Below, one piece after another: positions 7,459 to 17,324 of a stretch of 64,000 bases of DNA (positions are counted from its first letter, which is position 1; each line of letters starts with the position of its first letter). The translations under genes were made by a program, and so were the position numbers. Source of the DNA: Marinisporobacter sp. (GTDB taxonomy: Bacteria; Bacillota; Clostridia; Peptostreptococcales; Thermotaleaceae); contig JAOARP010000047.1 in the NCBI GenBank assembly GCA_025210525.1, positions 1 to 64,000 of the forward strand, written 5' to 3'. Under the pieces are notes generated by a model. That model was not told the origin of the DNA, searched no databases, and saw only the letters and a program-made list of their open reading frames with translations.

Positions 7459-8118
7459 ATGGATAAAAAGATGATTCAAAAGAAAAGAATGATGCGTTAT
7501 TTTATTAAAGCAACCCATGAAATCATTGAAAAAGAAGGTGTTGATCATGTTACTATTCGAAAAGTAGCTGATCTTGCTGGATATAATAGTGCTACATTAT
7601 ATAATTACTTTGAAAATTTAGATCATTTGATTTTTTTCGCTTCTATCAAATATTTAAAAGATTATGCTCTGAATTTTTCTAGCTTCATAGAAGATACTAA
7701 AAATGCCATGGAACAATATTTAGGTATTTGGAAATGTTTTTGTTATTATTCTTTTCAAAAACCCAAAATATATTATGCCCTTTTCTTTGATAACAATCGT
7801 AATTTAACACAAACTACTATCAAAGAATATTATGAAATTTTTTCACATGAATTAGATGAACACTTTAAAAACATTCTTCCTATGTTTTTGAAGCAAGACA
7901 TTTATGATAGAAATATGATCATTCTAGCTCCTTGTGTTTCTGAAGGTTTCATAAAAAAAGAAGATCTTGAGGAGATCAACGAAATGACTATCTTACTCTA
8001 TCAAAGTATGCTTTTAAAAGTAATCCATGAGCAAGAAAATATATCCATAGATCATATGTTAGAAAAAGCATTAAAGTATATTCAACAGATTATACAATCT
8101 CACAAAATCACAAAGTAA
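7459..8118 (+). CDS. TetR/AcrR-family transcriptional regulator
   Basis: A 219-residue regulator. Residues about 10-60 form the TetR DNA-binding domain: HEIIEKEGVDHVTIRKVAD followed by AGYNSATLYNYFENLDHL, the usual helix-turn-helix with the YNYF end. The C-terminal ligand domain is not recognisable. It is transcribed away from the BKACE cluster across an 878-base gap and is the obvious candidate regulator of that cluster, but this is inferred from position only. The ribosome site TTGGTGATA is weak. A bidirectional terminator follows directly. Confidence 0.85.
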   Translation: MDKKMIQKKRMMRYFIKATHEIIEKEGVDHVTIRKVADLAGYNSATLYNYFENLDHLIFFASIKYLKDYALNFSSFIEDTKNAMEQYLGIWKCFCYYSFQKPKIYYALFFDNNRNLTQTTIKEYYEIFSHELDEHFKNILPMFLKQDIYDRNMIILAPCVSEGFIKKEDLEEINEMTILLYQSMLLKVIHEQENISIDHMLEKALKYIQQIIQSHKITK

Positions 8119-8148
8119 AAGATAGTCCAAAACGGACTATCTTTTACT
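8115..8148. terminator. Bidirectional terminator between tetR and nth
   Basis: Stem GTAAAAGATAGTCC / GGACTATCTTTTAC with a 5-base loop and A/T runs on both sides; serves the TetR gene and the convergent nth gene. Confidence 0.85.
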
Positions 8149-8201
8149 TTGTTCATTTTTTAACAAAATTTCAAATTCCTTTGTAACTTCTTTTTCACAA
8201 T

Positions 8202-8858
8202 CTATCTTAATTTTCCTACAATATTTTGATAATAGCAACATTCCCCTGTAAGGGGACACTTTTCACAAGCTGGTTTCCTTGCTTTACAAGTTCTTCTCCC
8301 ATGAAAAATAAGTAGATGATGAGCTTTTGACCATTTTTCTTTTTTGATATTCTCCATTAATTGCTCTTCTGTACCCACCACATGATCACTATGTGCTAGA
8401 CCAATTCTATTGGCTACTCTAAATACATGAGTATCTACAGCTATAGCTGGCACAGAAAAAGCATTACTTACAACCACATTTGCAGTTTTTCTTCCTACTC
8501 CTGATAATTTCATTAATTCCTCTTTACGATCAGGGACCTTGCTATCATATAACTCGACTAACATTCTACAGGTATTTAGAATATTTTTTGCTTTGCTACG
8601 ATATAATCCTATTTCTTTGATAATTTTTTCTAATTCAATTTGTTCTAATTGCAAAAAATCTTTTGAGGTTTTATATTTTTCAAATAATCCTTTCGTAACC
8701 TGATTTACTTTTTTGTCTGTTGTCTGTGCACTAAGGATCGTAGCTATAAGAAGTTGGAAAGGATTCTGATAATTTAATTCACATTCTGCATCTGGGTACA
8801 TTTCTTCTAAGGTTTCTAAAATCTCTGCTATCTCTTTTTTAGATTTTTTTGTGTCCAT
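8202..8858 (-). CDS. nth: Endonuclease III (DNA glycosylase/AP lyase)
   Basis: A 218-residue base excision repair enzyme that removes oxidised pyrimidines and nicks abasic sites. The helix-hairpin-helix LSGVGRKTANVV (118-129) holds catalytic Lys124, and VDTHVFR holds catalytic Asp142. The C-terminal Fe-S loop is CKARKPACEKCPLTGEC with C-x6-C-x2-C-x5-C spacing. Length is normal. The ATG at 8858 is preceded by GAGAGGAAGG; a frame extension nine codons longer runs into the upstream gene and lacks a ribosome site. It follows ylxP by 13 bases in a two-gene unit. Confidence 0.95.
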   Translation of the reverse strand: MDTKKSKKEIAEILETLEEMYPDAECELNYQNPFQLLIATILSAQTTDKKVNQVTKGLFEKYKTSKDFLQLEQIELEKIIKEIGLYRSKAKNILNTCRMLVELYDSKVPDRKEELMKLSGVGRKTANVVVSNAFSVPAIAVDTHVFRVANRIGLAHSDHVVGTEEQLMENIKKEKWSKAHHLLIFHGRRTCKARKPACEKCPLTGECCYYQNIVGKLR

Positions 8859-8871
8859 ATAACCTTCCTCT

Positions 8872-9153
8872 CTAAAGTATTTCAATATCCATCTTTACTA
8901 TTTCTACCCTATTATCCCCTTCTATAAACTTTATAATATTATTGATCATCTGATTAGCATGTTTACTTGTATTACTGACACAAGAAAATCCTATTACAGC
9001 ATTTCTCCATTTGTCCTGCATATCTACTTCCGCTACAGACGCATTAAATCTTGATTGTATTCTTCCAATTAAACTCTTTATAATCTGTCTTTTCTCCTTT
9101 AATGAATTTGGTTCATACATCAAAATTTCTACACTACAAACTCCAATAATCAT
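8872..9153 (-). CDS. ylxP: DUF503 / YlxP family protein
   Basis: A 93-residue protein beginning MIIGVCSVEILMYEPNSLKE and containing KEKRQIIKSLIGRIQSRFN, VAEVDMQDKWRNAVIGFSCV and a C-terminal VEIVKMDIEIL. This is the DUF503 family (YlxP in Bacillus), which recent work links to small-subunit ribosome assembly. In many Firmicutes it lies next to infB/rbfA; here it is beside nth instead. ATG at 9153 follows AAGAGGTGAGAAGA; the GTG three codons before overlaps that site. Confidence 0.85.
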   Translation of the reverse strand: MIIGVCSVEILMYEPNSLKEKRQIIKSLIGRIQSRFNASVAEVDMQDKWRNAVIGFSCVSNTSKHANQMINNIIKFIEGDNRVEIVKMDIEIL

Positions 9154-9278
9154 TCTTCTCACCTCTTAAAAAATCTATATCTATTATATAATACTCTACA
9201 TTATATAATAAAAAAACATACCATTTAAAATAGCATGTAAAATATTTGAAGATATTATATATTGTTTACATTTTTTTC

Positions 9279-9307
9279 TTGACTCTATTGTCATATACAT
9301 ATAAAAT
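9279..9307 (+). promoter_or_regulatory. Promoter of the RND efflux operon
   Basis: TTGACT (9279-9284), 17 bases, TAAAAT (9302-9307). The TetR-type operator begins about 16 bases downstream, covering the likely start point region. Confidence 0.65.
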
Positions 9308-9323
9308 TTATCTTGAGAATACA

Positions 9324-9339
9324 TTGACCGACTGGTCAG
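9324..9339. promoter_or_regulatory. TetR-type operator of the efflux operon
   Basis: The inverted repeat TGACC-GAC-TGGTCA (9325-9338) lies between the promoter and the GGAGGG ribosome site of the adaptor gene. Half-sites of this kind are common for TetR/AcrR repressors. The TetR gene ending the operon (13627) is the natural ligand-responsive repressor for it. Confidence 0.65.
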
Positions 9340-9354
9340 TTTTGGAGGGATAAA

Positions 9355-10470
9355 ATGAATAAAAAAATCATCTTAGCATTCACTTTAGTTCTATTATTTA
9401 CATTAACTTTAACAGGATGCGGAAAAAAAGGAAAGGTTTTAGCAAAGGAAGAAAAACTCATATCTGTTAAAACATCTACAATCGAAAGAAAAAATCTCAC
9501 CCTAAAAACAACATTATCAGGGAAAATCAAACCTATTGAAGAATCTAGTATCGTTTCTAAAGTCCCTGGAAAAGTAATGAACGTAAGTGTAGAAATTGGA
9601 GATAAGGTTCAAAAGGGAGATGTTTTATTTGAACTTGAAAAAACAGATTTAATGAATGCTGTAAAACAAACAGAAGCTGCCTACAATGCTTCTCTTGCAA
9701 GTTTAAAATTAAAAGAAGAGCAACTAGCCAACGCACAGAAAAACTATAAAAGAAATAAAGCCTTATATGAACAAGGAGCTCTTTCTCAACAAGCATTTGA
9801 ACAATCAGAGCTTCAAGCATCTGAGTCACAATTAGACGTGGCAAAGGCGCAAGCAGAACAATCAAAAGTAAGTCTTGAAAATGCAAAGTCAAAATTATCT
9901 GACGCTATTGTTACAGCTCCTATTTCTGGTTTTATTACTTCTGTAGAAATCAGTAAAGGGGAAATGGCTTCAGGTGGCATGCCTGCTGTAACCATTGCAA
10001 ATTTAGATACAGTTCTTATTGAAACAAACATATCAGAACATCTGATTAATAGAGTTCGCACAGGTGATATGGTAGAAATTCTTGTAAAATCAGCAAGTAA
10101 AAAACCTTTACCAGGAAAAATCTTTGCATTATCCCCTGCACCTACTAAAAATGGACTCACCTATCCTATGAAAATAACATTAGAAAATAAAGATACTTTA
10201 GTAAAAGCTGGTATGTTTGCAGAAATCAGCATTGTTTCAGATCGAAAGGAAAATATTATTACCATTCCATCTGATTCAGTAGTAGTAAAGGAAGGAAAAG
10301 AAGTTGTTTTCTTAGTCAATAATAATCAGTCTATCATGAAAGAAGTATCATTAGGCCTTGATAATGGTAAAGAAGTTGAAGTATTAGATGGATTAAAAGT
10401 AGGTGATGCGATCGTAATTAAAGGTCAAAACTACTTAGATGAGGGGAATAAAGTAAAAATCACTGAATAG
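9355..10470 (+). CDS. RND efflux periplasmic-adaptor-type lipoprotein (membrane fusion protein)
   Basis: A 371-residue membrane fusion protein of the HlyD/AcrA type. The signal peptide ends in a lipobox LTGC near residue 22, so it is anchored to the outer face of the membrane, as expected in a Gram-positive cell. Residues about 55-100 form a lipoyl half (SKVPGKVMNVSVEIGDKVQK), about 100-180 a coiled coil (ALYEQGALSQQAFEQSELQ), then the second lipoyl half (APISGFITSVEISKGEMA) and beta-barrel domains. It lies 11 bases before the RND pump. Start is fixed by GGAGGGATAAA. Confidence 0.92.
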   Translation: MNKKIILAFTLVLLFTLTLTGCGKKGKVLAKEEKLISVKTSTIERKNLTLKTTLSGKIKPIEESSIVSKVPGKVMNVSVEIGDKVQKGDVLFELEKTDLMNAVKQTEAAYNASLASLKLKEEQLANAQKNYKRNKALYEQGALSQQAFEQSELQASESQLDVAKAQAEQSKVSLENAKSKLSDAIVTAPISGFITSVEISKGEMASGGMPAVTIANLDTVLIETNISEHLINRVRTGDMVEILVKSASKKPLPGKIFALSPAPTKNGLTYPMKITLENKDTLVKAGMFAEISIVSDRKENIITIPSDSVVVKEGKEVVFLVNNNQSIMKEVSLGLDNGKEVEVLDGLKVGDAIVIKGQNYLDEGNKVKITE

Positions 10471-10481
10471 GAGTTGATACT

Positions 10482-13400
10482 ATGAATTTATCAAAAATAT
10501 CTGTAAATAGACCCGTTACCACCCTCATGTTTATGCTCATCGCAATCCTATTAGGTGGTGTTTGTTTAAATCTACTACCCATCGATCTTTATCCAGAAAT
10601 GGAAATTCCTGTAGCAATCGTTTCTGTCAACTATAGCGGTGCAGCCCCAGAAGAAATAGAAACCCTTATTACAAAACCAATCGAGCAATCTGTTGCTACT
10701 GTTAGTAAATTAAAGAATTTATCGTCCTATTCAAGGGAAGGAAGTTCTATTGTTGTAGTTGAGTTTGAATCTAGTGCTGATATGGATATGGCCGCTCTTG
10801 AAATGAGAGAAAAAGTAGATTTAGTAAAAGGAGCTTTACCAGATGATGCTTCCACTCCTTTAGTACTAAAAATTGACCCCAATGCTCAACCTATCATACA
10901 GCTAGGAATATCCTCAGATATGGAAAAAGGAAAGCTTCAAAGCCTTATAGAAGATGAAATATCTTCTCGTTTTGAAAGAATAGATGGTGTTGCTTCTGTT
11001 GATTCTTATGGTGGAAATGAGAGAGAAGTAAAAATCCAAGTAGATCAAGATAAACTATCTGGTTACAGTCTTACCCTTACACAAATTCAAAATGTATTAA
11101 GAGCCGAAAACTTGAATTTGCCAGGTGGTAGAGTCAGTAAAGGAGAAAAAGAATTATTAGCAAAAACTACTGGAGAGTTTAAAACTGTAGAGGACATTAA
11201 AAGAGTTCCTATTGTTCTAAAAAGCGGAAAATCTATTAAACTTTCTGATATAGCCAACATTACCCTTGATTATAAAGATCAAGAAAGTCTAATCAGAGTA
11301 AATGAAAAAAACGCTCTAGGAATCGGTATCAAAAAACAATCTGTTGCCAATACAGTCAAAGTCGCAGAAAAAGTTCTACAAGAAGTATCTACTATAGAAA
11401 AAGATTATCCTCAACTTAATATCGTTGTAGGAGTAGATCAATCAGAATTCATCAATAAATCTATCAACAACGTTACAAAAAATGCAGTTATAGGAGGATT
11501 TCTTGCAGTTGTTATCCTATATTTATTTTTAAGAAATATACGCTCAACCTTTATTGTTGGTATAGCTATTCCTGTATCTATTATCGCAACCTTTGCCCTT
11601 ATGTATTTTGGAGACCTTACTATTAATTTAATCTCTTTAGGGGGCTTAGCATTAGGAATCGGTATGCTCGTTGATAACTCCATTGTTGTTTTAGAAAATA
11701 TTTATCGTCTACGAGAAGAAGGTCTTTCGAGAAAAGATGCTGCCATAAAAGGTGCAAAAGAAGTGGGTATGGCAGTATTTGCTTCAACCATGACTACAAT
11801 TGCCGTATTTTTACCGATTGTTTTCGTTGAAGGTTTTACTTCTGTTGTATTCAAACAATTATCCTTCACCGTAACATTTTCATTACTTGCATCCTTAGCC
11901 ATTTCTCTTACAGTTGTACCTATGCTTTCCTCTAAGATTTTAAAAGTCGGAGAGGTAAAAGAAAGAAAGCATACAGGCCTTTCTTTGGGAAGACTATTAG
12001 ATATGTTCTCAGGCTTTATTGACCGTGTAGCTAACTTTTATGGTAATATACTAAAATTCACCCTAAATCATAGAAAAATAACTATATTTTTAGGCATCGC
12101 CATATTTGTTTCTTCTATTGCTTTAGTAGGTATGGTTGGTGCAGAGTTCTTCCCAAAAGAAGATGAGGGTATGTTTAGCGTAAGTATAGAAGTACCTTTT
12201 GGTACCAGCTTAGAAAATACAGATGAAATCGTATCAAAGGTTGAAAACATTGTAAAAGATATTCCGGAAAAGGAAAAAGTATTTACAATCGTTTCTTCTA
12301 ATTTCGGATTTTCTTCTTCCGCATCAAACAGTTCAACAGTCATGTGTGCTTTAAAGGATCAAAACATGCGAAAGCGTTCTACTGAAGATATCGTAAATGA
12401 AGTAAGAGAGAAGGTATCTATTATTTCAGGAGCAAATATCTCTGTTAGTGAAGCATCCTCTATGGGCGGCGGCGGAGGTCCTCAAAGTGCTGCTATTGAA
12501 ATCGAAATAAAAGGTGATGATATTCAAGCTTTAAAATCTATCGGGGAAGATTTTGAAAAAATTGTAAAGTCCGTTCCTGGTACAGCAGATGTTAGTATAG
12601 ATACAGAAGAAGGAGAACCAGAGGCAAGAGTTATTTTAGACAGAGAAGTAGCCTCCCATTATGGGATTAGCACATATGATTTAGCAAATATTTTAAAAGC
12701 AGCAGTAGACGGAGTAAAAGCTACTACTTTCAAATATGATGGAGATGAAATTGATATAAATCTTTCTTTAGATGATCATGTAAAAGATTCTATTGAAAAT
12801 ATGAAGCAAATCTTAATTAAAGGACCTACAGGTATTATAGTTCCTATTGGTCAAATTGCTGATATAGAATATGGAAATTCTCCTACGCAGATCAAAAGAA
12901 TCAATCAAGTTCGAACAGTTACTGTATCTTCTCAATTATACGGAAGGGATTTAAAGTCCGTAACAGATGATATCAAAAAAGAATTTGAAAGTTACCCATT
13001 GCCATCAGGCTATCGTTATAATTTCACAGGACAGCAAGAAGACATGATGGAAGCATTTTCAAGTCTTGCTAAAGCATTGCTTCTATCTATTATCCTAGTG
13101 TATATGATATTAGCATCACAATTTGAATCCTTACTACACCCTTTTACAGTAATGCTTTCTGTACCTTTTGCATTATCTGGAGGATTGATTGGTCTTTTCA
13201 TAACTAGACGTTCTCTATCGGTTCCAGCTTTTATTGGTGTAATTATGTTAGCAGGAATCGTTGTAAACAACGCCATTGTTTTAGTAGACTATATTAACCA
13301 ATTACGAGAAAATGGTACAGAAAGAAAAGAAGCAATCATCCAAGCTACAGCCACAAGATTTAGACCAATTCTTATGACAACCCTAACAACCGTTTTAGGA

Positions 13401-13601
13401 TTGATGCCTCTAGCATTAGGAATTGGAGAAGGAGCATCTACACAAGCTCCAATGGCCACTGTTGTAGTAGGTGGACTAACCTTATCAACAGTATTAACCT
13501 TAGCCTTTATACCAGTTGTATATACAGTATTTGATGACATCTTAAACAAAATCAAAACCAAATTTAAAGGAAAAAAGAAAAAAGTTATTCATGAGAATTA
13601 A
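10482..13601 (+). CDS. RND-family efflux pump (HAE1/SwrC-like permease)
   Basis: A 1039-residue inner membrane pump driven by protons. The first transmembrane segment follows SVNRPVTTLMFMLIAILL, the large extracytoplasmic loop contains YSGAAPEEIETLITKPIEQ, and GGLALGIGMLVDNSIVVLENI (TM4 with the conserved acidic residues) and GVIMLAGIVVNNAIVLVDYI (TM10-11) are the typical RND signatures. Length is normal for HAE1/AcrB relatives, and in Firmicutes this type is known as SwrC/YerP, exporting lipopeptides and other amphiphiles. No outer membrane channel gene is present, as expected. A TetR gene follows by 25 bases. Confidence 0.95.
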   Translation: MNLSKISVNRPVTTLMFMLIAILLGGVCLNLLPIDLYPEMEIPVAIVSVNYSGAAPEEIETLITKPIEQSVATVSKLKNLSSYSREGSSIVVVEFESSADMDMAALEMREKVDLVKGALPDDASTPLVLKIDPNAQPIIQLGISSDMEKGKLQSLIEDEISSRFERIDGVASVDSYGGNEREVKIQVDQDKLSGYSLTLTQIQNVLRAENLNLPGGRVSKGEKELLAKTTGEFKTVEDIKRVPIVLKSGKSIKLSDIANITLDYKDQESLIRVNEKNALGIGIKKQSVANTVKVAEKVLQEVSTIEKDYPQLNIVVGVDQSEFINKSINNVTKNAVIGGFLAVVILYLFLRNIRSTFIVGIAIPVSIIATFALMYFGDLTINLISLGGLALGIGMLVDNSIVVLENIYRLREEGLSRKDAAIKGAKEVGMAVFASTMTTIAVFLPIVFVEGFTSVVFKQLSFTVTFSLLASLAISLTVVPMLSSKILKVGEVKERKHTGLSLGRLLDMFSGFIDRVANFYGNILKFTLNHRKITIFLGIAIFVSSIALVGMVGAEFFPKEDEGMFSVSIEVPFGTSLENTDEIVSKVENIVKDIPEKEKVFTIVSSNFGFSSSASNSSTVMCALKDQNMRKRSTEDIVNEVREKVSIISGANISVSEASSMGGGGGPQSAAIEIEIKGDDIQALKSIGEDFEKIVKSVPGTADVSIDTEEGEPEARVILDREVASHYGISTYDLANILKAAVDGVKATTFKYDGDEIDINLSLDDHVKDSIENMKQILIKGPTGIIVPIGQIADIEYGNSPTQIKRINQVRTVTVSSQLYGRDLKSVTDDIKKEFESYPLPSGYRYNFTGQQEDMMEAFSSLAKALLLSIILVYMILASQFESLLHPFTVMLSVPFALSGGLIGLFITRRSLSVPAFIGVIMLAGIVVNNAIVLVDYINQLRENGTERKEAIIQATATRFRPILMTTLTTVLGLMPLALGIGEGASTQAPMATVVVGGLTLSTVLTLAFIPVVYTVFDDILNKIKTKFKGKKKKVIHEN

Positions 13602-13626
13602 CTTTTAAGGATTTTGGAGGTCACAA

Positions 13627-14205
13627 ATGGAAAAAACAAAAGGCAAAAGACAATTAATTATTGAAGGGGCTATGAAAATATTTTGTAGAGACGGATTTCA
13701 TAAAGCGAAGGTTAGTGAAATAGCAGCAGAAGCTGGTGTGGGTAAAGGGACTATTTATGAATATTTTGATAGCAAAAAACAATTATTTATAGAAATGATG
13801 AAATATTATGCAGATATTTATTATGAAGAGCTAATAGAATCTATGGAAAAAGAACAAGATATTATAGATAAATTTAAACGGTATATTCTTCTTGAAGAAG
13901 AAGTCATGACAAAGCATGGTGATTTAGCACAAATATTTATGCGTGAAGCCCATAGTATCGGTTTAGAAGTTCACAAAATCATGCAAACAAGAAGAAAAAA
14001 ACAGATTGATTTCTTTGCAAATTTAATTCAAGAAGGCATCACTGAAGGGACCTTCAGAAATATTCCTCCTCACACAGCTGCACTCACCTTTATGGGCAGT
14101 GTTCATCATATGCTTGTGAGTAAAATATTTATAAAGGATGATTTTTCAGAAAAAATAAATATGGAAGATCTGCATGATTTATTATTTAATGGTATAAAAA
14201 AATAG
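13627..14205 (+). CDS. TetR/AcrR-family repressor of the efflux operon
   Basis: A 192-residue regulator with the DNA-binding helices at about 10-55: KVSEIAAEAGVGKGTIYEYF is a near-textbook TetR recognition block. It closes the adaptor-pump operon, 25 bases after the pump, and so should repress its own transcription through the 9324-9339 operator. Ligand unknown; probably a pump substrate. ATG follows TTTTGGAGGTC. Confidence 0.92.
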   Translation: MEKTKGKRQLIIEGAMKIFCRDGFHKAKVSEIAAEAGVGKGTIYEYFDSKKQLFIEMMKYYADIYYEELIESMEKEQDIIDKFKRYILLEEEVMTKHGDLAQIFMREAHSIGLEVHKIMQTRRKKQIDFFANLIQEGITEGTFRNIPPHTAALTFMGSVHHMLVSKIFIKDDFSEKINMEDLHDLLFNGIKK

Positions 14206-14226
14206 GTGGTAACTCCACCTATTTTT
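14199..14226. terminator. Bidirectional terminator between tetR and Lon-like gene
   Basis: AAAAAATAGGTGG / CCACCTATTTTTT around a 5-base loop, with A and T runs on both flanks. Confidence 0.9.
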
Positions 14227-16592
14227 TACCTTCTAAAGAATCTCCCATCTCTATTTTTTCCTTCTTTTTTTTCTGCATTTGTATATTGAGCTAACTTATT
14301 TCTAATTCTTTCACAAATTTTTTTAAAAGGTTTATTTGTGAGTATTTCCATTCCTTCTTCAATAGTAGCAACAGGATAAATATGGAATAATCCATTCTTT
14401 ACTGCATCGATTACTTCGTCATGAAGTACTAAGTCTTCTATATTTTGATGGGGAATCATCGCCCCCTGATTTCCTGTAAGCCCATAATACTTACATAATG
14501 AAAAGAATCCTTCTATTTTTTCCGTTACTCCCCCAACGGGCTGTATTTCGCCTTTTTGATTGACAGACCCTGTTACAGCAATATATTGATTAATAGGAAT
14601 TTCACTTAAACTAGATAGTAATGCATAAAGCTCTGTACTTGAAGCACTATCTCCATCTATGCCACTATAATTTTGCTCAAAGCAAATTTTCCCTGTTAAG
14701 CTAAGTGCATGTTCTTGAGCAAACTTTTCACTTAAATATCCTTCTAAGATCATTACCCCTTTATCATGAATGCTTCCACTCATATCTGCTTCTCTTTCAA
14801 TATTTACAATCCCTTTATTTCCTACAAAAGTAGTAGCAGTAATAGCAGAAGGTTTTCCAAAAACATAATCTCCCAAATCAATCACAGCTAATCCATAGAT
14901 TTTTCCAACTTTTTTTCCTTTTAGATCAAATAATATTTTCCCATTTTTATACATTTCCTCAATTTTTTCTTCTATTTTGTTATTTCTATAATTCTTTTCT
15001 ATATATGCTTTCTTTATGTGTTGTTCTTGAATCAACATACTTTGATCCATATCAGCCCAAACATCTGCTTCGATGAGTATTTCAACCAATTTGTTAAACC
15101 TTGTAGTAAGTTTTTTTTGATTTCCAGCAATACGATGACTATATTCTAATAACTTTGTAACACCACTTACATCTAAATGCTTAATCTTTTCTTTGTTACA
15201 AAAGTAACTTATGAAATGAGTCATTTTCATTTCATTTTCTAACGCTACATCCATCACTGAATCGAAATCTACTTTTATTTTAAATAATTTTTCAAAATCC
15301 TCATCATAATGATAAAGTAGATTATATATATACGGATTTCCAATAAGTATTACCTTCAAATTTACTGGTATAGACTCAGGCTTCAATGAAGCAATATCTA
15401 CAATCCCTAAATTTGTTCTAAGCCCTTCTATTTTCGCTTTTCCCGTCTCTATTACCATTTTTAACGTATCCCAAGATTTAATATTTGTAAGAACCTGCTT
15501 TGCTTGCAGAATTAAATACCCTCCATTGGCTTTATGAATAGCTCCTGGCTTAATCATGGTAAAATCTGTCTTTAAAGATCCTTGTTCATTTTCATATTCT
15601 ATCTTTCCTGTAAGACTTTGATAATTTGGATTATATTCCACAATAACAGGTGCACCTATATTACCACTGTTATCTACAAATAAATTTACTTTGTATTTTT
15701 TAATAAAAGTTTCTTCTAACACATTTTCTTGTTCATCTTCCGGTCTATCAAAATCATATATATTTTCTATAATATCTGCTTCTACATTTTTTAAATATTT
15801 CATTACTTTTTCATGTTCTTTATATTTATCAAGTAGCGTGTCTATAAAAGGCTTTATGGTTTTTTTTGCTATTTCCTCATCCATCTGACCTATATATTTC
15901 TTTGCTTTATATTCAATGGCTTTTATTTTTTTCAATAATTCTAAAGCTTTTATTTCTACATCCTCTGCCTTTTTTTCAATTTCTTTTTTTTGTTCTTCTT
16001 CCAATTCTTCATATTCTTTATCACTAATTGCCTTCCCATCAATAAGTGGTGCGAGAGCGAACCCCTTACTTGTATTTTTTATTGAAAAACCATTTTCTAA
16101 GCAATATTCTGTTAATTGTTCCAATAAATTATTTCTCTCTTCTTGATATTTTTTAATAACTTCTGTTTTTTCTCTCTCATAAGTTTCATCAGCAAATGCC
16201 TTAGGAATCTCCTCTAAAAGTTCATTAACAAGTTCATCCATATCCTCACAAAATATTTTCCCCATTCCCGGAGGCATATTTAAAGAAATAGGCCGACTTG
16301 GTTCATCAAAATTATAGACATAGCACCAATCATCTGGTATGTTTTCTGTCTTTGCATTTTCTTCTACTATTTTTTTTGTATAACTTTTTTTTCCTGTTCC
16401 CTTTATACCCACAACAAATATATTATATTTTGAATTTTTTACACGTAATCCAAATTCCATAGCCTTAGCAGCCCTATCTTGACCTATCATTCCATCTATG
16501 GGCTTTAATTCTTCTGTAGATTGAAAGTGAAAATGATTAGGATTATATATTTTCTTTAATTGTTTATAGGAAAGTTCTTTGTATTTACTCAT
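14226..16592 (-). CDS. Lon-like ATP-dependent protease (LonB-type, AAA_32)
   Basis: A 788-residue cytosolic protease of the Lon-like group without the Lon N-terminal domain. The Walker A region GIKGTGKKSY lies near residue 62, a long insertion rich in glutamate and lysine (about 130-270, coiled-coil-like) follows, and the C-terminal S16 peptidase domain has GDSAS with Ser649 and VTEKIEGF with Lys692. The 43-residue Ser-Lys spacing equals that of E. coli Lon. Such proteins are found in many Clostridia next to unrelated genes and may act on damaged or regulatory proteins. It stands alone here. ATG follows AAGGGGGGATCTC. Confidence 0.9.
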   Translation of the reverse strand: MSKYKELSYKQLKKIYNPNHFHFQSTEELKPIDGMIGQDRAAKAMEFGLRVKNSKYNIFVVGIKGTGKKSYTKKIVEENAKTENIPDDWCYVYNFDEPSRPISLNMPPGMGKIFCEDMDELVNELLEEIPKAFADETYEREKTEVIKKYQEERNNLLEQLTEYCLENGFSIKNTSKGFALAPLIDGKAISDKEYEELEEEQKKEIEKKAEDVEIKALELLKKIKAIEYKAKKYIGQMDEEIAKKTIKPFIDTLLDKYKEHEKVMKYLKNVEADIIENIYDFDRPEDEQENVLEETFIKKYKVNLFVDNSGNIGAPVIVEYNPNYQSLTGKIEYENEQGSLKTDFTMIKPGAIHKANGGYLILQAKQVLTNIKSWDTLKMVIETGKAKIEGLRTNLGIVDIASLKPESIPVNLKVILIGNPYIYNLLYHYDEDFEKLFKIKVDFDSVMDVALENEMKMTHFISYFCNKEKIKHLDVSGVTKLLEYSHRIAGNQKKLTTRFNKLVEILIEADVWADMDQSMLIQEQHIKKAYIEKNYRNNKIEEKIEEMYKNGKILFDLKGKKVGKIYGLAVIDLGDYVFGKPSAITATTFVGNKGIVNIEREADMSGSIHDKGVMILEGYLSEKFAQEHALSLTGKICFEQNYSGIDGDSASSTELYALLSSLSEIPINQYIAVTGSVNQKGEIQPVGGVTEKIEGFFSLCKYYGLTGNQGAMIPHQNIEDLVLHDEVIDAVKNGLFHIYPVATIEEGMEILTNKPFKKICERIRNKLAQYTNAEKKEGKNRDGRFFRR

Positions 16593-16721
16593 GAGATCCC
16601 CCTTCCTTCCTACTCTTCTTTAATCTATTTTATTCATCATTCTTGTCCATCTCTCCATTTATTTTTGCAAAATTAAAAAACACCCTTAATTATTCTTATT
16701 CATCAACTACTGAATTTAACA

Positions 16722-16751
16722 AAAAAAAAGAAGACCCTCAGTCTCCTAAAA
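16722..16751 (-). terminator. Terminator of lepB (16746)
   Basis: Minus strand AGGAGAC / GTCTTCT (one G-T pair) with a 5-base loop, then nine T. It overlaps the end of the signal peptidase gene. Confidence 0.7.
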
Positions 16752-17324
16752 TCCTTGAGATGAAAAAGCTTGTACGGTATCTAACGGCCATATTCTAAAA
16801 TCAGCTTTTCCTTCTATGCTCTTTTGGGATACAAATCCAAAACATCTACTATCATTGCTATCATTTCTATTGTCTCCCATGACAAATACCATATCCTTTG
16901 GTACAATACCATTCGTTATGCTATATAACCTATCTTGATAATCCTCATGACATATATAGGGTTCTTCAATTAATTTGTCATTAATGTATAGCTTTCCTTC
17001 CTTTACTTGAAAACAATCTCCTTCTACAGCAATCACTCTTTTGATAAACAATTCTTCTTTTCGATCATCAAGAGGCGGATGAAAAATCACAATATCTCCA
17101 TGATGGGGATTGGTAAATAGGTATACAATCTTGTTGATGAATAGTTTATCATTATTTTTCAGTGTAGGCTGCATAGACAGCCCTTGTACAATTGTAAAGC
17201 CAAAAACAAACCTTTCTACTAAAAGGGTCACCACAACAACCATCAATATGCATTTTAACCATTTAAACACCTCATCTAACATACTATCACATCCTAATAG
17301 CTCTTTTTTATTAAGCTTTTCCAT
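16746..17324 (-). CDS. lepB: Signal peptidase I (first of two)
   Basis: A 192-residue type I signal peptidase. One membrane segment (about 24-44) is followed by GLSMQPTL with catalytic Ser50 and by FIKRVIAV with the general base Lys95. VFVMGDNRNDSNDSRCFG is conserved box E of the family. The active site faces the outside of the membrane. A second copy, shorter and more canonical, is at 48175. The start is uncertain: M1 has only a weak ribosome site, and M15 (MLDEVFKW) is possible. It is divergent from the RusA-type gene. Confidence 0.93.
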   Translation of the reverse strand: MEKLNKKELLGCDSMLDEVFKWLKCILMVVVVTLLVERFVFGFTIVQGLSMQPTLKNNDKLFINKIVYLFTNPHHGDIVIFHPPLDDRKEELFIKRVIAVEGDCFQVKEGKLYINDKLIEEPYICHEDYQDRLYSITNGIVPKDMVFVMGDNRNDSNDSRCFGFVSQKSIEGKADFRIWPLDTVQAFSSQGF

